A stretch of 64,000 nucleotides of DNA, taken from positions 19,716,001 to 19,780,000 of the forward strand of contig NC_088316.1 of NCBI RefSeq assembly GCF_910592395.1, in the 5' to 3' direction. The translations under genes and the position numbers were made by a program. The notes under the pieces are model-generated. The model ran no database searches and had not been told where the DNA came from. It worked only from the letters and a program-made list of their open reading frames with translations. The first letter of the stretch is position 1; each line of letters opens with the position of its first letter. The DNA is from Lineus longissimus. Taxonomy: Eukaryota > Nemertea > Pilidiophora > Heteronemertea > Lineidae. Below are positions 1 to 13,200 of this stretch, piece by piece.

Positions 1-3000
1 GCCACGCATTGTTGTCTCCTCGGTCCAACATTCCACAAAAACACATTCCTGGGAGTCCTCCATCTCATAACAGTAAATAAACACTAGTTTAAAATGTCCA
101 GATGAAAACGTCCGATAAACAACGATTTGATCCCGCATCCAAGAAAGCTTTTATCATCAGTAGGCGCTAGGGAGCATATAAAGTGTTCAGATGCAAAAGC
201 TGCTAGAAGCCATTCTAAAACAATGGACCAATTATGATGAAGTGAATCTGACAGTTCCGCTGATCTCAATAACAAACTGTTTCACTGAAAACTTGCAAGA
301 TCCTCTTAAAATTCATGTGATAAGTCATCACTATTGACACTAAGCTGAAAAGTAGTGCATTTACTCGAAAAGACTTCAAGTGGACTTAGTAGGTTGCATT
401 TGAACTCTTCACTGCTTCTCCTTGATCTAATGGTATTCCACAGCCTACTCATGTAGCACCTTGCACGTCTTTAGCTTGAATGCAATGGATCACATTAACT
501 AAACTCACTAGGACCTCCAACATGTAAAACAACAAGATAAACGGTGATATTATTATTCTTATCCAGCAGCTAAAATTCCTCCAATGTTTCTATCCTACAG
601 TCCGTCAGTTTGATTCACGATGTGCACAGTACAGACTAGATAGCATGTTATGATTAGATCAGCCAGAACTCATTCTCACAACATCAAGGCCAGGAGTGGC
701 TTCATAATAGATGTGTCCTCAGCAGCCCAGCATCGCATCAAGCTATCAGCTACATGTACTCAAATGTGTAGCCCAACTGTGGACAATGAGGCTGTTGGCT
801 ATTGTGTGAGTCCTTCAGTGCATAATGAAGTGTATTCCTCTCCTGGCAATTAGAACAGCATCTCATCAATGGGCCAGATGACTTCCAAAAGAGACAAAGA
901 GCACAACAATCCAGCTACACTAGTGCGATGCTATAGGACAAGTCCAATAATGAGATGATGCAGGACATTTAACATGGCCCTGCACAAATGTAGGATTAAC
1001 GGCACATATATTCCACCACGTGCAGTCCTGCATCTGTCACCAAAGTATGCACAAAGAACCCGTTTTAATTTCAACAAATACACACATGTTCTTTGTTGAC
1101 TTCAGCTATGTCTACCTAATTTATCATGATCAGAAGTTTTTTTAAATTTATTCAAAAATATCATATTCAGGCGACATATTTCAGATGAAACCATGTGGGT
1201 TATAAAAGTCAATACGATTATTGAACTGCTGAAGAGGGTGCACATTTAGTGAACTGGGAGATGCTGTTGCTAGGCTGACTAGAAGCAAAAGCCAGAATGG
1301 AGAATGCATGTTGAAGAGACTTGATGTCAAATGAAAGCACGAGAAACAACTGAATATCAAAGGGGGCAAAGATGCTACATACGTGTATAATGCAAGTTGA
1401 ATCTCAAAGAATAAGCTTCTACTGTTGCTGAGAAAAAGCGTGCATTGCTAGTGCTTCTAACTGTGCATGTGTAAGTTCAAATTATATGAAACATGTCAAA
1501 GGGCAACAGATGTTCGACTTACAAAATGAGAGCCAAGAGATTCTGACATCCCTTCAAGTGACACATGGCACACCCCAAGTACTGAACTCAACCTCTCATG
1601 ATATCAAGAGTTATAGATTTGAACAGAAACCTCTCCAGCATGAAATCATGGCAGAGTGGTATTGAGTGTTGCTACTTGTAATGCAACAAAATGGATGAAC
1701 ATTGCGGGGAAGTTGAAATTCGATATCGGCCTACATCCAGGCAAAACTGTCTGACCCTTCAGAATAACAACAATACAATATTGGTTGCAGAAATACATAC
1801 CTTTGTCAATAGGCTACAATTCGATGCAACTTAGAATACTACGACATTCAAGCAAGACCTACTAATGACAAGTCCCTTGCTACAGATCCACAACTTCTCC
1901 ACTGGCACAAAAATTACCACTTTCATCAAGACATGCATACAAAAGGATGACACAGTTAGTAAGTGTACATTATCTGTCATGTAATGACATAGATGTAAAC
2001 ACTTGGAATAGGCCAAGAGTTGGCAGAGTACCAGTACAGCGACAGAGGACAATCAACCCGGGAGGGGTACAGAGTACAGGGTAACAGAGGACAATCAACC
2101 AGGATGGGGTACAGAGTACAGAGTTGGCGAAGACAAAAGTGAAACCACCAAGACAATAGACTGAACCGCCCACCATTCTTCAACCTCGGCATATCTCCAG
2201 ATTTTGCTTGCCCCCCCCCCCTCACTTCCAGAACATTGCAATATGATTGAACTATACACAATCAATAGCTCATACCTTATATTCCACTGTCCATGTCTCA
2301 AACATCGAATTCTCTTCCATTCTCACTTGGGCAGACTAAAAGTAAGTTAGCCTACTACAATCCTGTATCCAAGCAGAGAGAAACCAACCGTTAGCATGAA
2401 TGAAGTGCACAAGGCTATCACCAGCTTCGATGTAGATTCTTATTGACAAATAGTGTCTTTGCTTGACTGGTATTGGTTTTCCTTCAAACCCAAGACCATC
2501 AGTCACAATCCAATCAGCATGCAGAAAACATCAGTTTTTTCCAGGACTGGGTTCCCACATGTCACAATCAGTGATTGATGACAAAGGCGACTCAGAGCAA
2601 ACCTTAAAGTACAGTTTCTCTGTCCTTAGATCCAAGGACACGTATCACCATGGCGCCGAGAAGATGTCCTTAAACAAGGCTCCTAAGGTCACAGTCAAGG
2701 ACACGCACCAATCCAATCAGCATGTACAGAATGGAGCAGTTCCAAGAAAATGGATTTGTATTGTAGCATTGCGGATGTGAACTGTTATGTATTCCACAAT
2801 ATTGATTTACCACCGATTGATGGCCTTGATGTTTATCCTTGTCAGATTCAAGGACACATTGCTAACCATGCATTATAATGGTTGCCAGGAGTAATTATGG
2901 TTAGGAGCTCAGTCACCATAAAGACACAGAATCCCTTGGATGGACATCTGAAGCCCTGTGTCTGTTGTAACTATGGCAACCGGCTTGCCAACATCCAGAC

Positions 3001-5460
3001 CCTTTCTCGCTGATGGAAAGGGTAGTTGGAGGGCCAGTCATTTTTTGACAATCAAAAGAATCATGGCTTACAATTGGCATTCGGATCAGGAAACCATGGA
3101 ACCAACTTTAATATGAGCTCATCATTGGAGACAAGTGTTCCACAAATAATTGATTCAACTGCCTTATAACAATTTCAAAGGAAGGGAGATTGGAAGTAAT
3201 GATGATAAACACTGAGGCTGTCTGCACCTAATTGTCACCAATCCTGTCATTTCATTTCATTAACATTATAAAATGTAATCATTCAATGGTAAATCCATCA
3301 AATATGAATAATTTAGGAGGCTAAATGATTTATGACATGCATTACCACTTTGACCTGGAGTCAATCCTTAAAGTACAAATTCCTAGCATGAATAAATCAA
3401 AAACTCTAAATGTACCTGTCTCTAATCACAGGGCAAAAGAAAGGCAGTGGAAGAGAACTGGCCTCATGATCAGAGACCGTGGCATGGATGGACTCCAAGC
3501 TGAGTCACGTTCCCTGGCTGACCGAATTCAAATGATTGCTTTGTAGCTGCCCCTAAAACCCCAGACAAAGCTAGAACTGTGTGCAGACTTGGATGCTTGT
3601 GAGCAGATACCAAGCTAACTGAAATGAGAGACTATGAAACAACATGAAAAGATTTCGAAAGTGAAAGATTGAACTAACACACCCTAATAAGCTGAAGCAA
3701 GGCAATTTCTGCAAGCAGAGAATTGAAATTTTAAAAGCAACTCTGCAGATTTTAGAAATTAGATTTTAGAAGTCTTAAAAACTACCTTGGAAATGGAATT
3801 ACTAGATTTGATACCTGATGCGGACATGCTAGAGTTGGCCGACATGGTTCTGCAAAAGAATATTGAAGGAATAACAACACACAGAAAAGTAAGACAGTCG
3901 GAGGCAAGTCTTAGTTTTATCTTTTTCAGTCAATGCAGCGTGAAATAACAAGGCCTCAGCATTTATAACACTCTTATCAAACCAGCACAAAAAGGAAGTC
4001 TTGAATTTGAATTGATGTGGGGAAGGAGACTGAGGGCTATCAAGCCCAATTCATAACATGCACCTCTACAGAGCTACATTTGTATATTGCCAAGATGAAT
4101 TTCATGCTTTAACTAGTGTCAATCACTGACCTGATCAACAGGACAGACGCGAGATGGGTTCAATCTGTGGAAAACTCACACTGCATGAACTGTGTTTCTT
4201 CTGCTTGACATCGAATGCAGAGGACTTCAGACTATGGCAAGAGAAGGCCAGCTTTTGTCTGACACTAGACAGCAGAAACCTTGACTCTGACTTCAACTTT
4301 CAATTGGTAAACAGGCTGAAAATAGAAACATCATCACCATACAATTCCCCAAAGCCTCATCATTAAATTACTGCCTCACATATCATGATCGAAATACATT
4401 TTCATTTCTAAGTCATTACGAGCTCAGGCCAATCATGGCAATTAATGCATAGATAAAACCCAGTTCCTTGTGTTTTTATGTCAATAATGTGGGGTAGGTC
4501 ATGCTGACCAACCCAAGTGTATTTCACGGCGATAACATCTCGGGCCTAGTTCCATGGGGTTGTTTTATCAGCTACAAGCATGATAAGACTGGTCAGGATT
4601 GAAGTGCAACAAGGATTTGACTGCCTTGATCTACCTCTATTCTCTTAGAGCCCACTAGCTGACAGGTCGAAGCATGATATAAACTGATTTTTAGATGTAT
4701 AGGCTGATGAGACTGATGATGACGATTTTATCTACATGACCTCCAACTGTGTCACATCATGAGGAGTCTGTCTTTGCAATATCATTTCATTCTGTTCTGG
4801 TTGCTTCAATATTCTATGTCCAGAACTAGTTAGTTGTTCTAACATTGATAAGTTCATCACCAAAAACCTTAAGTTCAGTTCATTCAACACCAAAGCATAT
4901 CTTGTTCAGGGGGAAGGTAGCTAGATTTTTTGTCCTGGGTCTTGGGGTGGGGCCATAATGACACTTTTCGAAAAAATTTGGCTAAAAATCAGTCAAAAAT
5001 CATTTTGGGCGATTTCCACTGGGTTGCATTTGCCCCTTACCCAGCCCTGCCCCCCACCCGCCAGCTACGCCACTGCTATCAGAGACAAAGCTTAAGTCAA
5101 TTCATGGTTGACATAGACGGACAGTTCATGACTTGAATAACGAAATAAGCAAATACATTGTGTACACAATATACATGGCTAGACAGGTCTCTTTCAGACC
5201 ACCAGAATGGGGCAGCTTATTATACTCTACTGTCCTTGCCTACAACAATGGCACAGTCACGCCCCTATTGTTCACATTATTGTCTACTCACCCTTATCAC
5301 TGCTTATTTCGTCATTTAATCCGGCCAAAACGACCCTAATTTAAATGAATGAATCTTTTGTATTTATCGTTGATCAATCTGACAATAGCCGACACGCAAT
5401 TTCCCTGAAGTTCGATGTTCACCAATTTTATTAGGGAAATCAAACATGACAGTTCGTCGG
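1..5460. other. Intergenic or intronic DNA without recognisable gene
   Basis: Both strands were read for conserved protein segments flanked by splice sites and none was found. Open frames here are short (105 codons at most), with no familiar motif and no phase-compatible neighbours. There is an 11-nt C run at 2211-2221. The stretch could hold introns or UTR of a gene beyond the left edge; nothing seen decides this. Confidence 0.5.
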
Positions 5461-5475
5461 TATAAATGACGTCAC
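5461..5475 (+). promoter_or_regulatory. TATA-like box abutting a CRE palindrome
   Basis: TATAAAT at 5461-5467 runs directly into the palindromic cAMP-response element TGACGTCA at 5467-5474. This resembles a core promoter with a CREB/ATF site, but no gene could be assigned to it on either strand. TGACGTCA also occurs in other non-promoter places in this window (near 23.24 kb and 36.48 kb), so chance is possible. Confidence 0.25.
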
Positions 5476-5910
5476 GGCGTGGAATTCCGTTCATTAGATC
5501 ATACTCACGTGTTGTTGTTTACTTTTTGGACGGACTTATTTTCGTTGTTCAGAAGGCTTGTGAATTGGAAATTTGTATCAATTTCCGTTTCTTTTACAGA
5601 TGCTTTTACAGTTATTGCGCTGTCTCTTTAAGCATATTGACATAATCTTTGCTTATCAATATGGCTTGACTGTGAGTTATGATATAACGCTGACACCACT
5701 GATGGTAAAATTAATTCGACAAGTTTTACTTGCCAAAGTTTTCAATGTTGATGGGGGGTCCCAAACTAGACCAGAAGAAGCTATCATCGATGTGATTATG
5801 TATGTTTTTGGTCTGTTTCAGTACACTTGGGTCAGTGACAGCCAATTGCCCAGTGTTTTATACAGCACGCCTTTGGGCTTTCTGCAATGAACAGAACTGA
5901 TTACTCCCTT

Positions 5911-6571
5911 GATCATGAAGACAGGCACAACCTGGCCATAAAGAACGTCTCCTGTACTGAGGACACCACCAGGGCGTGCAATGGACAGAACTGAATACTC
6001 CCTTGATCATGAAGACAGGCACAACCGGCCATAAAGATCAACGTCTCCTGTGCTGAGGACACCAGGGGGTGCAATGCATACAACTGCTGTCTCCGTTTTC
6101 CATTGAAGACAAGCACAACAACCTTCATGGCCATAGAGAGACAGTGTCTTCTGTTGGCGACAATAACTGGGCTGGGCTGTCGTTCACTTGAAGGCAGGCA
6201 CAACCTGACCAGAGAAAACCACCAGGGTGTGCAATGAATAGAACTGCTGTCTCCGTGTTCCATTGAAGACAAGCACAACCTTCATGGCCATTGTCTTCTG
6301 TTGGCGACAATAACTGGGCTGGGCTGTCGTTCACTTGAAGGCAGGCACAACCTGGCCAGAGACACAACGTCTCATGTACTGAGGACACCACCAGGGTATG
6401 CAATGAATAGAACTGCCGTCTCCGTGTTCCATTTTGAAGACAATCACAACCTTCATGGCCATAGACAGCGTCTTCTGTTAGCGGCAATAACTGGGCATGG
6501 GCTGGGCTGTCGTTCACTTGAAGACAGGCACAACCTGGCCAGAAAGACGTCTCCTGTACCGAGGACAGTGT
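5911..6571. repeat. Higher-order minisatellite with two alternating sub-blocks
   Basis: About eight diverged blocks of roughly 70-100 bp each begin with a shared GAAGACAGGCACAACC-like motif. From about 6100 two block types alternate: one carries a TGTACTGAGGACACCACCAG stretch, the other a GCGACAATAACTGGGCTGGG stretch. The pair forms a repeat of roughly 150-180 bp. The first two blocks are both of the first type. It lies just 3' of RPS3A. Open frames across it on both strands are by-products of the repeat and have no known domain. Confidence 0.8.
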
Positions 6572-6711
6572 AGAGATGACGGCCAACACTCATCCATAAT
6601 GACAGGTTGGCACTGCTGCCTTCAAACCAGTAGCAACCCCTTCTAAGGATTACTGTATGTACACAACATGCTCCATATAGGCAACAGAAGAACAATGTGA
6701 AGTTTTTTTAA

Positions 6712-6717
6712 TTTATT
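6712..6717 (-). terminator. Polyadenylation signal of RPS3A
   Basis: AATAAA on the minus strand, 27 nt after the RPS3A stop codon. The very short 3' UTR is typical of ribosomal protein genes. Confidence 0.7.
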
Positions 6718-6743
6718 TTTTTAGACTTGGTTCATATACATTA

Positions 6744-8754
6744 TTATACACTCTGCTGGACTGGTGGTTCGTATCCATCAGGTCGGGCAACTTTCTCCCC
6801 AGTTTCCGTATCACCTGACTTGGTTGCTGCGGCTGAACCTTCACCATGGAGCTCCATAAGCTTGCCCACTGAAATGGGAAAGGAGACACTATTAGATGAA
6901 GGTGTAGAGATGACAAAGAAGAGAACATCACAAGGTTGCAATACTATACTCATTCACACTCACTTTCCCAGGTCAACAACGGTATCAGATGGTATGGACC
7001 TCGCAAGAGGGATTGCACAAAGGCTTTCTCAGGAAATTCTACACAGAGTGAACTAAGTCCCATATGAGAGGTGTACTTACAATCAAACTTTGGTTTTTTC
7101 ATGATCTTGACCTTGCGGATAAACACGTCGTGTAGTGGGTAGATACCTTGGCAAGTCTTCTCAATGTCTTTGCCGATACTGTCGGGGATCCTGGAGAAAG
7201 AAAACACATTATGCATCATGCCATTTGACATTTCTCACATTGTTCTCTCTTTCAACTGGACATCATGGATGTGCATGGTCCGAGTTAAGTGAAGACTACT
7301 CATAAGCTAACAGAACCCCTTCTAGTCTCAGTATTGGACGAACTTCCAAAGCTCGGCACACTCCGTATCAAGCTGAAAACCTGCCTTTAGATCAACTGTC
7401 TCAGCAATGCAACCTCATTTATGCCAAGCCTTACAACCATCATGGGACAATTTTAAGGTTTGGATCCACCGCAAAAGTAACACTTACAATTTGTTGACGA
7501 CATCCTTCAAGTCATTTGACGAGACTTCTCTGGTCATGATGTCCACCATCTTCTTCCTGATGGCACGGATCTGGGTTGTCTGGGCATAGCACGTCTTCTT
7601 TACCTGGTTCTGCCTCTTCTTGGTGAAACCAATGCAGAAAAGACTCAAGTAATAGCCATCTGTGGTCTTCACCTCAACATGAGCTTCAATGAGGGTCTGA
7701 AAAAGAGAACATGCATGTCTTGAAAGATGAGACAGTACAGGGAGGTCTAGACTGAACCCCCAATAAAACATTCCGAGTCGTGTTAAGCACCCCAACCACA
7801 AGAAGCATCTCCCCAAATACAGGCGCATATTCTGGCAAATCTAGGCTGCATTTTAGGAAGACTTTCATATAGTTTCCATAGTGGTTTCTGGCAGAGCATT
7901 AGTTCAACATCTCATGACTTGGTTTGATCTGAAAATGGAGACGCCACACACCTGCCATTTCTTGACCATTGATTTGAGTTTGTCTGTGGTCAGGTCCATG
8001 CCATGAAAGTTGGTCAGCAAGTTCTTGCCCTGGACCTCTTCGCACATCAGCTTGAACTTCCTGAATGCGACTTCGTCATTCTGGAGATCGGCCAGTGAGC
8101 ACTCAAACACACGTCCCTTCAAACCATCGGAAGCAATCTTTGTTCCCTGTGTCCTCGTTACAAGTGTCTTGCCGATCTGGCGGATGTTGAACATGGAAGG
8201 TGCCTTGACATCATACCAGTCTTTCTTGGTAAAGGGATCGATTCTGGAAGGAGAATGGTAATCTGTAGCAAATAACCAAGATCATTTCATGCCATGCACT
8301 GCAGTCAGAGACTGAGAGAGGACACTAATTCGAGTCTCGACTCAATATGTGCAGTGGCACATCTATTGCCAGCCCCATGGCGACAGTAGGCCCGCGCACG
8401 ACAACACCTGAAATAAATGTCATGACCCCATCTGAAAATAGACTGGATAGACCACTAAGCAGACAATCATGCCAGTCTGGCAAAATTTATCTCGACCTAC
8501 ACTCTCCACACCGTTTACACTTATGTACACGAAATGTACACAGGGGTTCACATTCGCACATCGGGACGATGGAGACAAGAATTTTCATCGCACTACATCA
8601 CAACGACCTGAATGGCTACAATGCCCACAATAGACTCACAACACAGATACATATGTCTAGTTTTTATTGTCTGTTTTAATTTCTCTTACATTTTCTTCTT
8701 TCCACCCTTTTTACCGCCGGCTTTGCCCTGTTTCTTTACTTTTCCCACCGCCAT
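6744..8754 (-). CDS. RPS3A: 40S ribosomal protein S3a (eS1), 5 coding exons
   Basis: Structural protein of the small ribosomal subunit, near the mRNA exit and eIF3 contact area. Coding exons on the minus strand: 8754-8690, 8243-7952, 7696-7488, 7190-7081, 6868-6744. They join in frame to 266 residues, close to the animal norm of about 264. The N terminus is a lysine/glycine-rich tail ([18 protein letters not shown]). Then come [33 protein letters not shown], the NFHGMDLT segment, [24 protein letters not shown], and the classic ending ADGYEPPVQ-type (here [13 protein letters not shown]). All introns are GT-AG. A pyrimidine-rich TOP-like tract lies upstream, so translation is probably controlled through TOR/LARP1 like other ribosomal proteins. 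It is divergent from PDZD11. I inspected the introns for box C/D snoRNAs, common in ribosomal protein genes, but found none convincing. Confidence 0.98.
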
Positions 8755-8769
8755 TTTTGGTCACCGATT

Positions 8770-8779
8770 AAAGAGGAAG
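8770..8779 (-). promoter_or_regulatory. 5' TOP-like pyrimidine tract of RPS3A
   Basis: CTTCCTCTTT on the minus strand, 16 nt upstream of the RPS3A ATG. It matches the 5'-terminal oligopyrimidine tract (C followed by 4-15 pyrimidines) at which ribosomal protein transcripts start. The exact start site is inferred, not seen. If used, the 5' UTR is about 25 nt. Confidence 0.55.
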
Positions 8780-8791
8780 TGCATGCTCTCT

Positions 8792-8809
8792 CGCGATGCA
8801 TTTTGGGTT
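8792..8809 (-). promoter_or_regulatory. STAF/ZNF143-type site in shared RPS3A-PDZD11 promoter
   Basis: On the minus strand AACCCAAAATGCATCGCG matches the STAF/ZNF143 consensus YWCCCRNMATSCMYYRCG at 17 of 18 positions. It overlaps TCTCGCGA (8789-8796, plus strand), part of the TCTCGCGAGA core promoter element. The site sits within the 64-bp interval between two divergent start codons, where ZNF143 sites are typical in animals. Binding is inferred. Confidence 0.5.
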
Positions 8810-8818
8810 GTATCGAAA

Positions 8819-10220
8819 ATGGCGAGTCGGCAACAAAAACCTCTGAATGGTGAAATAATTCAGGCAGAACTGCCGCCATACGACAAACCGCCTCCTTGGA
8901 TCCCTCCAGAAGAGGTGAGAATGAACTCAAGATTCGTTAAAACATCGCATGTCGACCTCTTTCTATCGTATTTGGGTGAAAACAGGCTCAACAGCCAGCT
9001 TGTTTATCTCTCGGTTCCGGTTTTCGGACAGTTCAAGTGCGGTTAAAATAGGTTACCGATTGCCGGATTCTTATCACCCTACTCGGTACTCACTGTTTCA
9101 TTGTTATAAGAGTCCAAAGGAGGACGGCATAGCTAATATCGTTATCAACACATCCATTTTTCTTGGCAGAGGCCTTATGATCGGCGATACAATAACGACA
9201 TATCCAAATTCTTACCAAGGACAATCCAGCTGACGAGGACAAAAGCAACTGATCAGGTAAACAATTCACCAGCATTGAAAGTCGTCTGTCAATATGAATA
9301 TTCTAGAAATAGACCTAAAAGGTGGAACTGCCTCCTCTTCCTGTCTGAATTTTTTCTGATGTCTTCATTCTGAGTGCGACAAGTAGATATCAAATTCCTC
9401 CTTAGTTCTTCATTATGTATTATGTACCTTTGGTCTCATTACAGCTTGGGTTCAATGTGAGGGGAGGAAAGGAATATCACTGTGGGATCTATGTTTCAAA
9501 GGTATGTTAGTGACTGTTTATCAGGACTGGTGGATCATTTTGTTCAGAAACATCAACGCAGATGATTATTTCTCTTACTATGGTTGTTCCTGAATTCTGA
9601 TCGAACCCGCCTGACAATGTGGCTGCTGTAAGTCAATGCCAGTAAACATTATCAGATCATTCTATTCTGTAAAGGCCCTTTCTCCATTAGTTCGTAACAA
9701 ATGAATGATACCCCCAATATTTCCAGGTGCTTCCCGACACAGACGCAGAGCGTCTTGGCCTGAGAGAAGGGGATCAGATAATACAAGTGAATGAAGTCGA
9801 CTTTGAGGAGATAGAGCACGCAGAGGTGGGTACTTGATTGATAACATAATAACGCGCCCAGACTAAATAAATGTGCACACTTAGAACACATCAGAGGCCG
9901 GTGCCAAGATCAAATTTACTTCAGACAATGGCCTAAGCTGCTCTGACCCTTTGTTCAGGTGAAACGCATGACTGGTCAGCACCTAAACAAACAATGTTGA
10001 ACCCGTCTATTTATCAAGTTGTACATAGTAGAGTTTCCTTCAGGGTAGGGCGCCTTGTTATCAACTGACTTGCTTCTCTTTCCAGGCAGTACGAGTGCTG
10101 AAGAAAAACACAGAAATTCTCCTCCTAGTGAAATACTTTCCATTCGGCTATGACAAGACTTACGACAAGACTAAGTTCTTACAGCAATTACAGCAACAGC
10201 AGCTTCAGCAGCAGAGATGA
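8819..10220 (+). CDS. PDZD11: PDZ domain-containing protein 11 homologue, 5 coding exons
   Basis: Small single-PDZ adaptor. Vertebrate PDZD11 (PISP/AIPP1) binds C termini of membrane Ca2+ and Cu pumps and PLEKHA7 at junctions. Exons 8819-8914, 9170-9256, 9445-9501, 9727-9825 and 10086-10220 are all phase 0 and give 157 residues, slightly longer than the about 140 of vertebrates. The N terminus has the family PPYDKPPPWIPPEE segment. NNDISKFLPRTIQL follows, then the PDZ carboxylate-binding loop LGFNVRGG, the strand CGIYVSKV, and GLREGDQIIQVNEVDFEEIEH with helix residues HAEAV. The C-terminal extension is unusual: after KYFPFGYDKTYDK it ends in a glutamine-rich run (about 10 Q in the last 15 residues). 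No canonical AATAAA was seen; an A/T-rich stretch at 10.46-10.51 kb may serve. It is transcribed divergently from RPS3A. Confidence 0.95.
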
Positions 10221-13200
10221 TCCGATGTTAATAACATATCTGAGGGATTTTATCTTATGTTAGATTATGTGGGTTATATTTCTCACCCATACCAACACAT
10301 TAACATTGTAGGAAGAATTGTGCTAGATTTTAGTGTCATATATGGCCTCAAGATGGCGACACTGAGGGCAAATGTCGCCCTGTTATGTTGCCCTTCAATG
10401 TACTGACGATATCGTTGAAATTAGTCTATCTTCAGATTATTATTTACCCCTTCTTATCCAATGTAATATACTATTGATGTTATATGTACATATATTTATA
10501 AAATATACAATTATTACAGCAACTCAAGTCCATATTCCTTTCTTCTAAAAACCTGGTAACGTCCCTATTGGTCGGCAGGCCCTGAACAAGCCTGATTACT
10601 ATTTCTCAAGTTTGTTCAACTTGGAAACAATTGGATGTTCCGGATGGCACGAAAGAAGCGAATGGAAATACCATCACCCCCAGTTGCTATTGTGTTGTTC
10701 CATTTTGCTGTTGCACTTTCCACTGATTGATCATCACAAAGCCCCATGGGACTTTCTGGTTGTGAGCACTACACTCATCTTGCTAATTCAGACCTACACA
10801 TTAATGGTTATGTGTGTCATCTTATGATGGATAACTGCTTGTTCACAGCCCCTGGTAGCGAATAACTTGATCAACCCCTTGGAGACGAGAAACAACAAAT
10901 GCACCATGGGGAGACATGGGAGTATTTTCACATTGCAGAGGCCGGGTGTAATTCTGCTAAAGGTTGGCCATGTTTGGCCTATTCACAACTTTCAAACATG
11001 TCTTTATGTGGGAGAATTAGTCTTGTGGGCTGAGGAGTCAAAAATTTCAGCGACCAAAAACAAGTCTGTTTACTCTTCCAGTATGGTTGTTTGATAACCA
11101 GCTGGAAGAGCGACAAGCCGACCCAGGCAATTCCAGGCAATCGACTCCACCACTGAGCACAGATACCTTCTCTGGCCAAGGACCTGAGAAGGTAGGATAC
11201 AGTATTAGGCCCCATTCATTGCGAACTGAACCGGAGTTGCATAGGCGGCAAATTATCCGTTGGCATATAGGCTTGGTACAACCAACTGATGATTACGACC
11301 CTCTGGCAAAAATGATTGACAGCTAAGTGGAGGCATGTAGCAAAGCCGAAAAAGCGATTTGTAGATCAGACAATAACCCAATTATTTTGTGATTTTCCAC
11401 AAAAACTGCATCCGATATACTCCACCACTATGAGACAATCAAGTAAATTGGATGCCGAAACGAATTCGGTGGGAAAATTATATTGTTCTGCATTGGCTCT
11501 GATGGTTATGTGTGCCTCTGTTTAGAGAAACGTGTTCAACATGTGTTCGATAATGACTGTAAGGGTCTTTCTTTGATTCACCCAACCTCTCCTGAAGAAA
11601 CATGTGATGCCACCATGAACGTCGCAACGGTCCGTGACCGAGTTTACAGTATTATAAATCTTTCGTTACCTGATCGACAGCTTAATTTGCGCCCATCGGA
11701 AAATCAGGTGTTTCTGAGCTGAAACATCACCACTAGCCGGACAGAACGTGGAACTGTCCACTGTCTACACAGAAATCTAGATGCGAGTCCAACTCTCTTT
11801 TCTCGTGTTCAATACTGACACGAACGACAACACACTTTACAATATATCAGTTCTGTTGCCATGGACACAACTATTTCTTGAAAGTCATAAGTCTGTCAGT
11901 CTTAGGTCCTTGGTCAGGAACGAAATCGATTAGTGGTCCAGCCCCGGAAACACGTTTCGTCTGGCTCGTCCGTTCCGATTGCCTGTCGAAAGTACAACGG
12001 TGATGTCAATTAAAGTGTAAGCTTAATGACCACATTCGCAGACAAGGGTTTAGGGTGTCCGATTGGTTGTCTTCAGGGGACAAATATAGTGGAGAAAGCG
12101 ACAGAGGTTGTTGGGTTTGGTCTAAAAGACTGAGTCCTCTGGTTACTTCTCAAACATTAATGTGACCCACGAGCGAGGCTCCTGTTGATGAAGTCCATTT
12201 AAAAAGTAACTTGGCAGACAATGATGGTAGTGCATAGAACCACCAGGAGCAGGAGCTTGGACAACGATTGCGGGAAAGGTGGACATCTTTTATGTGCTTC
12301 CACAACGAGTCGATTTTATGGTGAGCGACAGTGTCCATCCATCGATCGAGACTCACAGAACAATTCAGGTCACATTGTCAAGCCATTTCCAGCTCCCCGT
12401 CCCAGCTGTCAGGTCCCGAGTAGCGCAAGAGCGCCGCACCATTCCGTTTGAATGGATCTTTTCAGTGAGCGAACCCGGTCATCACTGCGCTGCAGCGTCG
12501 GGGCGTGTGCGCTGTGAGTTGTCGAGAGGAGCATCTGCCGTCTGATTTAAACGGAGTCAAGTACATGTACCTCATTTCACAGTGTGTATCGTGGCGAATT
12601 CTTCACAAGGATTATATACTGGAAGAGATACGAGTAACTGATGGACATTTTGTGAGGTAGGTGATTTTTCACTCCAAAGTAGTGTCGAAAGTGAGCGCAG
12701 AGAAGTCTGCATTTGCCCAATCATGATATTACGACAGATTTGATAGACAGTAAAGAAGAAAAAGGCCGACCAGTATGCATATGGTTACCGACTTCTTTAA
12801 CAATCGCACCTTTTTGTGGGCCTGCGACAGGTTCGTTAATTTGACAACTCCTCCTTTCGCCTTGAGGTTGGTTTCGATAAAATACAACATGTGTAGAATG
12901 TTCTTTTCAAACAGACCAGCCATGTCAAACGTACCAGCTGTCACCGGCTTTTGTCTGATAAAATGTGTGGCAATATATAAACCTGTCACAAGCAACAATG
13001 GTGATTGATGATTTCATTAGTTACAAAACCGATAGATATCCGACTTTTGTTCCTTCGACAACAGATTTCGACCGATCATCAATATTGGTAAACATTTCGT
13101 GCAAATCATCACTATTGCATGGGTTTGGCCACTGGTTGTTTGCCCAATCGGTCTGCCCCTCCCCCCCCCCCCCATCCCATTACAATATAACTGGTCACAA

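Noticed and set aside
5913-6589. Overlapping open frames of 90-154 codons across the minisatellite
   Set aside because: They repeat with the array, occur on both strands, and have no homologous domain; tandem repeats lacking stops give these.
7320-7445. Possible box C/D snoRNA in RPS3A intron 3 (minus-strand ATGATGG and CTGA motifs)
   Set aside because: The box C is imperfect, the terminal stem does not pair next to box D, and the spacing of about 114 nt is long.
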